A stretch of DNA of 64,000 nt, from contig NC_085073.1 in NCBI RefSeq assembly GCF_963662255.1, positions 3,410,001 through 3,474,000 of the forward strand, written 5' to 3'. A program made the position numbers and the translations under genes. Numbering within the stretch: position 1 is the stretch's first letter; each line of letters begins with the position of its first letter. This document shows, piece by piece, positions 39,201 to 51,200 of the stretch. The notes under the pieces were generated by a model that saw only the letters and a list, made by a program, of their open reading frames with translations, was not told the DNA's origin and did no database searches. Source of the DNA: Cinclus cinclus (lineage: Eukaryota > Chordata > Aves > Passeriformes > Cinclidae).

Positions 39201-42200
39201 TTTGGGAAAAGTCTGAACCCAGCTGTAATGTCACAGGCAAGACATGTTCATTTGTAAATGGAAGGAGAGTAACTGTATGCTTAAGCTAAAACCTTTTGAT
39301 AATGCTTTTTTTTTTTTTTTTTCTGAGAAGTACCAGGTTTTTTTCCAGTGTCCAAAAGGCAGGAGCTGCAGTGTCCCAGATGTTACCCTGAGCAGATTTC
39401 TGGATACACTGCACACAGAGCTGGCTCTCACTCGCAGCAGAATAAGAAGCTGCCTCAGGCAGCAGAATCCCTTACGCATGTTCCAGATGTTCTGAGTCTT
39501 CATTCACTTTAAATACTCATTTTTCTCTGTGTGAGGAGATTTGGACTCCCCCAATTCTTTTTTGACTTCCAGGCTACCAGCGCCAGCTGACCTACAAGAG
39601 GCAGGATGGCTCCTACAGTGCTTTTGGGGAGAGGGACTCATCAGGGAGCATGTGGTGAGTGCCTGTTTAAAACCGAGTTAGAAAAGTTCTAAGTGTTTGC
39701 TAAACAGGAAAAAATTGGCTTGGAAAGAGGAGTAATTTTCCAGCTTCTCTCGTGGTATCACACACAGTGGAGAACAGAAATAATGCAGTAATGTCCAGTG
39801 ACTACAGAATTGTTGTACAGTGCTGCTGAGTGCTCTGACTGCATTAGGTGCTGTGTTGCAGGAGATTCAGGACTTGGGAGCAGTTAAGAGAGTTAAATCT
39901 GCTAATTAGTCCAGGCACAAAGCTGTAGCTAAGGATCATATCTGCAATTGGAGTAGCAATTATGGGGCATTTAAGCACCTAATTCCATTAGGGAATGGAG
40001 TTTTACCTGAAGCAGGTACAGGGAAATGTGCTGTCTCTACAAGTGCCGGAGGTTTCTATCAGGGTAGGTAAAAAAACCCACCAAAACCAACTCAAAACCC
40101 CTCAAAGACATCCTCATACCATGTGTTTTCCATCCCTCCTGGATGGAAGAGGATGGGTTTGTGCTCTGGGAATAAGGGCAGGACCTTTGAGTCACAGGAG
40201 AGGAGAGGCAGGGCTGTGACCCTGCAGGCTCAGCTGCTGCCAGTGCTGTCCCCAAGAGCCTGGGAGGTTTGTGTGACATCAGTCCCGAGTGCCACCACCC
40301 CCAGGGCTCTGGAGCTCCTGGGCTCCATCCCTCAGCTCCATCTGCTCCATCCTTGGCTTTTCCCTGATAGCCATTCCCAGCTCAGGGGAGCTGCTGCTGC
40401 TGCTGCCTCGTTCCTCCCGGGACTGGGAATTTTCCTCTCAGCCCCTGGATATGAAATCTGGTGACACAGAATTACTCAACACTCGAAAAATCCCCTGCCA
40501 GGCAGCAGTGTTTGCTACCCTCCCATTCCTCAGGGGCTTGTAAATGCAATGACTCAATCCCCCGAAGCTGGCCAGTGCTCACACTTGTTGTCAGAGGTTT
40601 AGAATTCCAAAATCACTTCTGGTGCTTTCTTAAGTCTTAATTCTGTATAAAGTGTAACATGGCTTCAGGCTCGAGGAAAGGTTCTGGATTTCTTATGAGA
40701 AATATATTGATTCTTAATTTTTAAATATTGATTCTTAGCTTAAAAACTTCAATAGTTTGGGATAAAAAAGAACTGTATTTCAGAGTGTGCCATAATTATG
40801 GTAAATACACCTTTGAGTTCTACTTTTCAGTTTAGTTTGTTGAGACCTTTGATCCTTTTCTTATCCAAAGCCTGGACAGTGTTCGGGTGCTTTTTATATC
40901 CCATGAAAGTTTTAACAACCATATTTTGTGTTTCCCAAAAAGATTTATTTTTTTTTTCAATTTGTGCTTTCTAAGAATATCATTCTTTCCTTACAGGTAC
41001 TTTATTCTGAATTTGTTTTCTCAGTAAAGATGGTTAATTCATTTTTACAGGCTAACAGCTTTTGTCCTCAAGTCCTTTGCTCAGTCTCGTGGGTTTATTT
41101 TCATTGACCCCAAAGAACTCACAGCTGCCAAAGACTGGATTATCCAGCACCAGAAAGAAGATGGTTCTTTCCCTGCTATGGGCAGGATACTAAACAAGGA
41201 CATTCAGGTAAAAAAACCACACAGGACCAACTTACAGCGAGGATATTTTTAAAGTCATTTTCAGAGCATGAATGATGCAGTCTGTATATAAATTTTGCAC
41301 TTGAAAGGCTGGAATGCTGCAGGGAGAACCAGGGGGATTTCAGTTTAAAAAGGTCAATCAGAATGTGTCTGTGGGGTATCCTGAGAGGATGGAAAGCAAG
41401 GTGTGAAGTCTTACAAAATGCTGCATTATTACAAAATAATGAAATACTGCATTAAATGTGTCCTCAGGCCAGGGATAACTGGGTCCTGGCTCCAACCAGT
41501 GTGGGCTTGGATTCTCGAATTTTGTACTCCTTGTGTGCAAAGAAAAGAAACTTGGTGATGCTTCAGCTTCTCCTCTAGTTCTAACACATCCTTTGTATTG
41601 CTTCAAAGTCTCTTTTTTTCCTCCAGTGTCCTTTTCTCTAGTTTTCACTCCGTGGTTTGTGTTGTTTGCCCTTCCAGGGTGGGATCCATGGGAAGATCTC
41701 CCTGACAGCTTATGTGGTTGCATCTCTTCTGGAAACAGGTGTCACTTCTGAGGTAACAAAAGCTCTGTTAAAACATCTCCAAAATCTCAATTATTTTATT
41801 TTATTTTTTTTAAACTTCATTTTGCTGCTGTTTGCCTTCAGAGGTTCTGTGCTCTCTAGAATGGCTGACAGCATCCAGGGAAGAGAGGCTGCTGGAAAGC
41901 CTTGGGATTGTTCTGAAGTTAAGGAATTTGTTCTGAAGTTGTTCAAGGTGGTCTCCCACCCTTCAGCCATCAGCTCATGATTATTCTACCAGAGCAAAAC
42001 ACTTCCCTGCAGCCCCATCCCTCAACCTCTCCAAGAAATTACTGCAAAAGAGCTTTTCTGCCTCTCAGCTTCAAGCTGTGAGTGCAGCCTGTGCAGATCC
42101 TGGTCTCTTGCCTGTAGAGACTCAGAAATCCTGGCTTGGTGCTAAAAGCAGTTTAACTTGGGGAACCAGAGAACTCTTGTGGTCTGGCTTGGCTGCAGTG

Positions 42201-45200
42201 GCCAAAATGCTACTGCTCTTAGATTACAGTGCCTTTGGAGAGCTGAGCTCCTGCAGTGTGCTGGATTGAGGGCTCTGGAGAAAAATGTTTCTGTTCTTTG
42301 CAATGAGACAGAGCAGGAGCACTGCAAAAAAGAGATGCAGCTATGTAAGAATGGCCAATTCCACTGGAAAAAAACCCTAAACTTCAAGTACAGCTGGTGT
42401 TTTAGGGATTCCTCCTTAAAACTCCTGGTAAAACAGTGTTTCTGCCCTCTGATGTGTTTCTGCCAGCATGCAGTTTCAGTAGAATGGAGATGTTCTACAA
42501 GATTGTAGTGACACATTCCCACTAACTAGGGCTGGGAAGATGCTGCCTGGCAGATGTTCCCTTGCTCCTCAGCCAAGGGAGAAGGCAGTGGTGGCTGTGC
42601 AGAGGCAGAACTGCTGGAAGATGAAAAGAGGAGGGTTAGTGGATGTTGCAGCATCTCCTGGTGATCTGCTCTCACACAAAAGGGTCCATTCAGGCACAAC
42701 CCTGTGAGATTGTGGAGGTGTCAGAGCAGCCAGTGCCCATGCAGGAACTCTGGTAACCTCAGCACTCCCCATCCAGCCCTGTGGAGCCTGAAGAGTGGGA
42801 CCAGGCTGCTGTTGCAGGCAGATGCCCCCTAACCCCCTGTCCTTGTTGGAGTGGAAGGCTTTCAACCTTATTAAAGATTTGGAAAACCCTGCAGAGCTCA
42901 CAGAGTAACATCCTGCCTGCCTGTCAGCAGTGTCCCCCTCTGAGCAGTGATGTGATGCTCTCTCTGGGCTGCTCTGTGTAAGGCAGCCCCAGCAGGGCAG
43001 TTTCTGTGCATTCTAATGGTTTTCCTAGAGGAGATTTGTGAGTGTTCCTAATGATCTTAGCTAGGAAATGAGGAAGGGGAAGGTTAGTGCCACAGGGAAA
43101 TCAAAGGAAACCAAATTACATCAAGTCCAATTAAATTGTTTCTATAAATTATCAGAGCCACGTTCCTGCATGGTGAGGTCATTGGGGGAGTTAATAAAAC
43201 ATGTTTGTTGGCTGCAGGGACCCCTGGGAACCTTGGCCTTTATTATCCTCTGGCGTCTGCCAGACGCTCCAGAGTGTCAGGAACACAATCAGACCTACAG
43301 TACAGAACTCACCCCTGCCTGCTCATCTGCTGCCTTGCAGGGCCATGGAATTTCTTCAGCTTTAGGGGGGAAGAAGTATGTCTCAATTTTAGCCTAAATA
43401 ATTCTTGCTTTGCTGTTTGCACTTTTTTTTTTTTAATTTTTGATCCATGGCTTTTCTTAGGGAGAGGAAAGTGTCAATGCCATTATGCAGAGAGCAAAAT
43501 GTATCTTTCTGAGTTTATTGTGTCTTTTTTTGTAATTTTGGTTTGGATTTTGTTGCTGGTTTTTGTTTGGTTGGGTGTTTTTGTTTTTTTTTTTAATGGG
43601 CTCGACGCAGCGAGTAACAAAGCCATTCTAACTTCAGAGACTGGTACATCTGTCTGGGCTCTTTCCCCTGTGAATGTAGGAAGAAAGAACAGCTGTTGAC
43701 AAAGCAAAACACTTCCTGGAGTCCAACCTGTACTCAGCAGAAGATCCCTACACGACTGCCCTGAGTGCCTACGCCCTGACCCTGCTGCACAGCCCCAGCG
43801 CAGCCGCCACGCTGCGCAGGATGAACAGCATGGCCATCACCCAAGGTAGAAGCTGCAGCCCGGGCTCTGCCCCCGCAGGAACAGCCAAGCACAGCCTGAA
43901 TGCTGCATTTGAGCTGCTGGAAAGGATGGGGCCTGGGAGATGAGGGGTTCCTCATGGCACAGTTTGGGTTTGTAGGGCGAGGGCTCTCCTGGATCTCTTT
44001 GGAGGGGGCTCCACGCGTGTGGTTGATGCTGAAGGAAGGCAAGTGCAGCAGAGTCACAGAATTTCCTGAATTGCAAGGGACCAGCTCCTGAGTGAATGGC
44101 CCACACAGAGATCAGAGCCACAGCCCTGGTGTTCAGCAGCACTGTTCTCCAACCAGTAGAGTGATTTCAAGTTGTTCAGAGGCTCTGCAGTGCTCTCCTT
44201 GCTGTGACAAAGTTTGCCCTGTAACACCTCACATTCCCTGATGGGTTATTTCAAACCAAAATTTGTCACGCTGAATCATCTTTGGAATGATAAAGAGAGA
44301 CCCTTGCCCAGGGGGTGGGTGCCCAAAAGGAGGGACAGTGCAGCTCAGGGCACAGAGCCAATGCAGAAGTGGAATTTGAATCTTCCCTTGCACAGAGGCT
44401 CAGCTGCACTCCTGTTCTAATAACACCCATGTCCCACTGCCCTCTTCTAGATGGCTTCACACACTGGAGCCTCACAGGAACCCTTGTCACTGATGAAGAC
44501 ACTTTCATGGGATTTAATGATGGACTCTCTCAATCAGGTAATTGGGAACCTGCAGTGCAAAGGCAGAGAGAAAAGGGAAGGGGCTGCCATGCCAGCCTGC
44601 ACATATTGCAGTGAATTGTTTGTAAAATATAAGGTATTCTAAAATTATCACTCAGGGCAGGGTCCAGAGAAAAGAGAGCTCAGGAAGAGCAGGTAACATT
44701 ATGCTGAAGGAATAAATGAGAGACAGAGCAAGATGTGGTCCAGACAGGACAGGTTTTTCAGCCCCAGCTGACTCATCAGCTTTCACTGCAGTTTTATAAA
44801 GACAGAATCCCACATGGCTCTCACTCTTCTGTCAGGGAATAATAATTCAAAATGGAAATCTGAGGGAATTGAAATATATTTACCTTTAGAGCTATTTATC
44901 TTTGTGTTTTCAAATGGATTGTATCACCAATCACTGACACTTCAGCTGATTTTTTTCTAGACTTGGGCTGTCAAAGCCACAGAAACAGTGCATTATTGTC
45001 ATTTTCAAGCCACTTAAAGCCATTGACTCTTTGGATGTGATGTATGTGCAGCAGTGTTCAAGAGGGATCTGACTGGGTATTGTATAAAAATCTCTAGGGT
45101 AGGACAACAGTGTGGGCAGCAGCAGAGCAGAACTGGAGTGGGGGATGAATTAAATTGCATGTGGGATACAGTCAAGTAGAATGAGTTTATTTATTGTGTG

Positions 45201-48200
45201 AATAAAATTGAATATCTACTGCATGAAGGAAGGTTTATGTTGAAAGCAGAGTTATCTTAGGGAGGTGAAGCACATTTTAACTTCCCTTTTCCTTTTACTT
45301 CTACAGACTCTTAACCTTTTAGAATAATTTTTCAGTTAATAAATACTCGTAGAACTATCTCTACACATGCTTGGATTCTCACTTCTAGGTGATATCTTGG
45401 TTTTTTTTGTTTTTTTTTAAATTCATCCCCCCTTTCAGTTGTTTCTGCAGAAGTGGAAATGACATCTTATGCCCTTCTGACCTACACACTCCTGGGAGAC
45501 GTGGCCTCTGCACTCCCTGTAGTCAAGTGGCTCTCACAGCAGAGGAATGCACTGGGAGGATTCTCATCTACTCAGGTGGGCTGCCTCTGGAAAAGGTAGC
45601 TGGGATGCATGTATTGTCAATTGATTCAGGAATGAAGAGTTTCCATCTTCCTGACAGAAATTGTTTGTGTTCTGGTAAGAAGAAAAACTTCCCAGCGCTC
45701 TTTACTGCTTCCTCCTTGGACTGGTAATTTGAAAGGAACCCAGACTTTGTCCTCACAGGTGTCTTTGATAGGAAAACTGAGCAAAGCCTGATGTTTCTTT
45801 TGCCATATGAATTAATAAAGAAGAATCTTCCACCTGGAGCTGAGCAGAGCTGTTGGGAAGTTTGCTGTGCTCCTGTATTCTTCACAGTTCTGGTTTCTTC
45901 CTCTTCCCAGGACACCTGTGTGGCCCTGCAGGCTCTGGCTGAATATGCCATTCTTTCTTATGTTGGAGGAGTCAACCTGACCATTTCCTTGGCTTCTACT
46001 AACCTGGACTACCAGGAGACCTTTGAGCTTAACAAGATGAATAAAAAAGTCCTTCAGACTGCAGTGGTAGGTGGCTTTGTGCAGGCAGATTTTTAAAACA
46101 ATCCACGTGAGCTGGCTCTGAATGAGGACTTGGATCAGTGATGGTAAAAGCACAGCTTAAGCACTGAGACCTGTGGGACTTTCTGTGGGTTTGTGGCTGG
46201 ATTCTGCTGTGAAGGAGACAGCACTCCTGATTAAAGGCATTTTTCACCATAACCAATGCCTGATGTTTATTTTGTGTTGCTGTTTGTCTGTGCCTTTGTA
46301 AGTGCAGATGGTGAAGAGACTAAGCCTTACTCTTCACTTCTGCAGTGTCCTTTACAAAGGTATTTTGTACAGAATAGACCTAAATTTAATATTCATTTCC
46401 ATTCTGAGTGCCATGTGTTGTCTGTGTCTCACCTGTGCGTTCTCCCCAGATCCCCAGTATTCCAACAGGGCTGTTTGTGAGTGCCAAAGGTGAAGGCTGC
46501 TGCCTGATGCAGGTAAGCTTGTCATGGGGCTGGAGAAAGCATGGGAGCAGTTGATCTCTAACCTCACAGCCTGTTTGCTACTTCTGTAATCCCACTTTGC
46601 TGTGGAGAAGTATTTACACCTGGAATTTCTCTCAAAATAGTTCTAATTTAATAGTTCTAATTGCTTTAATTTAGGAAGCGAATGTGACTGTACCAGCTCT
46701 AGTAGAGCTTATATAAAGACATAACTGTGTGGTAAAGCCTCTGTTGTCTCTGTGCCTGCCATTCCCCCCTCTGAAGAGATCTTGTGTCTGTGCTGGTCCT
46801 TAAGGGACATTTGTAGACACTTTGAAACACCGGAGCTGTGATAAACCTCCCTAATGCATTTTGCTTTCCTCTCTTCCTGCTGCAGATCGATGTCACTTAC
46901 AACGTACCTGATCCTATTGCCAAACCAGCCTTCCAGCTCCTGGTGAACCTGAAGGAGCCCAAGTCAGAGCAGCACCTGCAAGCCCCGACCCCGCTGCGCT
47001 CGGGCTCTGCCCGCGAGAGCCCCACAGCCCTGCACAGGGACAGGGCCCTGGGGGATGACGAGGACCCTGCCTCAGACCAGGACCACCGAGAGTACAAAGT
47101 CATCCTGGAGACCTGCACGAGGTAGGGAGTGCCAGCCCTGCTCCCCACAGAATGTTTGGTTTGCTGGTCAGCCCCTCTGTGCCAGGAAAACCCCGAGTTC
47201 TCTCTTGCTGCACTGTCTGGATCCTGAGCAGGGGAAGGCAGAACTTTCAGTGGGTCGTGGGGTTCTTGATCATTTCAGTGCTAAGTGCGTGTCAAAGGTA
47301 GAGAGATTAGAACAAGCCTCGAGGTTTCATCACCGAGTTTCATTATTGCCTCTCCAAACCCTGAAAATGACAAATGTGATGTGATTTGCTTTTTATAAGG
47401 ATGAAAACAAAAAGTTCTGGATTATTTTCTTAAAAGCCTCAAAGAAGAAGGTAAATTCAGCTGGTTAACTAATACCTTCGTTGTGTCAATATTTCATAAA
47501 CACTACTGACTTTATTGTTTGAGCTCCTTAGTGGTTCAGTTTCAGATACCAAAACCTAACATAAGATGCTTGTTGCCATGGTATGAATTTGGAATCTATG
47601 GTAAAGGCACAATACGTGCAGATATTTATAAGCTCTCAAATTCCTTATCTCCTTGCTCCATATACTGAAATGTAAAATAACTTTTAAGTGGCATGATCCA
47701 GAAGTTTCATTTCTAGCTCTCAAAGCACTTTACAGAGACGTGAGCAGTTCTGTCTCATTTTATAGAATGGAAAACTCAAGTTATCGTGAGAAAACAGCTT
47801 GGCTACAGACAAACATCCAAGAATAGTTTCTGACTTGTATAAAACCCACTTACAAGTTTTGCTTAAACACCTTGGTACTGCTGCAGTCATCGGGGTCGCT
47901 CATCTCTTTATAAAGCATTTGGATTTTTAGGGAGGTTGTTGGGAATTTGACCCAAGAGAGATAAAGCCACAACCAGAGTAAATAAAGAGGGCTCACAGCA
48001 TTCTGCTGTGCAACAGGAGAAACCATTCCCAAGAAATTAATAACTAATTTGCATGTTTGTGACTGGGAGCATGGCAGGTGGGTGGGCTGCTGCTTCACTG
48101 ACCTCCACAGGAGAAATCCAGTGAGTGGCTCAGATGCAAATGGAAAATTGTGGCTGCCCTGTCAGAGTTTAATGGGAAACTCTGGCTCCCCTATCAGCTT

Positions 48201-51200
48201 CTGTCCCCTGCCTTCCTGCAGAGACTGCAGACCTGAGCAGAGCTGCAGTGCCCCAGGACAAGGTGGGATCTTGTTTTCCCTGGCCCATGGGGCAGTGTTG
48301 TGGCACAGGCACTGCCCCCAAGTGCCACCATGTCACTGTGCCAACCTCTTCTCAGCCTGCTCTGGGGAGAGGATCAAACTCTGCAGCCTTGTCAGATGCT
48401 GAGGAGGCTGCCCTGCATCAGCACAACCTCTGCTGATAGTTCTGAAACTTCTGCCCCGGGAATTGCTGGAGCTAAGACAGAAATTTGAGAGGAAGCCCAG
48501 TGCAAGGAGATGGATTGCTTGGAAAGGAAACAAAAGCAAATGAAATCTTCCTTTCCTCCCCTTCTTCCTGTAATGATGCTCTCAGCTCCATCATCATCTT
48601 GCTCGGGCAGTGTGAAGAGAGGAGTGCAGCTCAGGATGACAACTGAGATATTTCGAGCTGGGGGTGTTCTCAGAATGTAATGAAGTGTTGTCATGCCCAG
48701 TGACATCCCTGGGGCACTTCTGAAGGGTTAGGGAGAACTCAGGGTGGAAAATACAAAGCTGTGATATATAACAGAGACTGGGGAAATGCAGGAAAAGGGA
48801 TCCTGTGGGATTTATTAGGGAGTGTGGAGCATGGAGTTAGATGGGAATTAAGGAGGTTTAATGTCTCTGGGAGCCCTGAAGTGCTTCACCCAGAGCCAGC
48901 TGGCTCTGTCCCCAGGCCACCTCATGCTACTGTGAGCCTTGGGCTGGGGTGTGGCACCCCAGCCTCAGCCAGTTCACCACCCCTGAGCTGAGAGAGGGGC
49001 CCTGCAGCAGCCAGCTCAGAGCTGGCAAATTTGGTGCTGGAAGCTGTGGAATTGTGTTTTCTCAGTGCTGGGCATGAGCTGATGAGCCCTGCTGGGCTCA
49101 GGTGGTGCACAGCAAACAGGTGAGCTGCCAGGGGAGGGAGGGCTGGGAGCTGCTGGCAGTGCAGAAAAAAGGAGCCTTGTCCTGGGGTTCCAGGAGCTGC
49201 TTCAGGATGGAGACTCCTCTGCCGTGCTGCAAAAGCTGAGACTTTTGCAATGGCCCCACAGAGTTCCTCTCTACACCTTCCTGTGTGGGGGGTTCTTTGT
49301 GCACACTTACAACAACTCAGTTTCAGAGGGTGTTCTGAGTTTCCAGTCATACTCTAGAGGGTGACACAGGCAGTGAACTCTTTAACACCAACTTTGCTGA
49401 CTCCTTAGCAAAACCCCTTTTCTCAGTGTCAGGGCTGAACCCCTGGGCTGAAATGACCTTGTCTGGTGTTGGGAATTAGCATCCCTCTCCCACCACAGTC
49501 CATCTATACCTTCCTCTCAGGAGTTCCTTCTACTCCAAGGGTTTTTTTCCTTTTTTCAATTGCATTTTCTCAGTGATTAATTGAAAAAGAAAGGAAGCAG
49601 CCCCACAGGTGGCTGCATCCCTCTGCTTTTCTGCCTCTGTGTTCCAGGACATCTCTTACCCTCTGTGAGCTGGGCATAATTTTGTTAAATAAAGCAGAAA
49701 AGAGGATTTAAAAAAACCCAAATAAACTGGTTTTCCACAAGCGCTTAAACGAGGAGAGCCTTTTAATGTTTTTGTTTGTTTGTTTTCTTCTGGTGTTGGT
49801 TTCTCCATTCCGAGTTGTCCATTTGCTGTCTTGGATCTTGAGTTTGTTCCCATTTTCTCTCTTTTTGTTCCCATGGGAAGATGGCTGCACTCTGGATCCT
49901 CAAACATGGCTGTGTTGGAAGTGCCTTTGTTCTCAGGGTTTCGGGCAGATATTGAGAGCCTGGAGCAGGTAAAGGGATGGGGTGGGGTGGGATGGGGATC
50001 TTTAATGGGAGGGGTTCCCTTCCAAGGGCAAGAGGAGGCCATTGAATGTCAGAGCACTGCTGAAAAGATGCAATTAAAATTGGGAAGGGGGAGGAAGAGA
50101 TTTCACTTGTCAAGAAAATCTGTCTCTGAAATGAGGGAACAGATGTTCTGAGCAGGCTGAGCAAACCCAACCCAAGGTTTTCCTGAGCCAGTGCACAGTA
50201 ATTAACTGAGACCCTCTGGAAAAGCTGAGGTGCAAATGTGCTCTTACAGGAGCTGTTTATGGCTGCTTAGTGGGCTGTGTTATCTCCAACATCTGGATCC
50301 CATTTCTTTGGAGGCTCTGTGTCTTGGAATTTTTTGCCCTTCTTTCTTTCTTTCTTTTTTTTTTTTTTTTTCCTTCTCTCTGGGAGAACATCGTGTTTCT
50401 TGCAGCCAGGCTGAGGTGGACAGAATGTGCCTTGTGCCCAGCCAACCCTTCAGGGCAGATGAACTGTAGTCTTGAGCTTTGCTTTGTATTTGTGGAAGCA
50501 TTACATCCTGTACAACTCATTGCATTCTGTGGAATATTGCATTCACTTGTGGGGTTCTTATGCTGCAATGATTTTTAAGGACTGTTTAACTGAAGAAGTG
50601 TAAAATTTTTGCATCCTTGGGAGCTGGTAAAGAGCTAAAAAAAATTTGCTTCTAAAAGACCTCTCCTGTTAATAATTTTCTCATTATATTGGGAAGGGAG
50701 GGGATCGGAGGAAAGAATTTTAAAGTAGAACCATTGTGAAGTTTAATTTGATATCATAATTCAAGGAGGAGTGCACATTGCTTTATCTTCTGTAGGATTT
50801 CACTTGATTTGGCTGATTTATAGTTGAAACACCATTGCATTTTCTTGGAGGAAAAAGCCCTCTGGAGGGGTTTACAGTCCATGTCAGAAGCTGCTGGCAG
50901 ATGTTTCCTGGGGCATCCCTGTAGCCAAAGAAACTTTTGTATCAATCCCTGAGAAGCAATTGCATCCTTTCAGAACAGGGGATCAGATATGAAATTATTC
51001 CTATAAAGAGAAAAACTGAAATTGTTTATATCCATTCACAAACTGCACGTGGAGAAATCTACTTTGAAATCCAAGCATGTAAAATGGATCATGTTTTCTG
51101 TGCCTGTGAGTCTGATATTCTCTGAATATCAAACTGAATATGGCTGTTCAGGTGGGGCAAGGCCAGGAGTAGGAGTTCTCCAGCATCCCCACGGGAAGAG

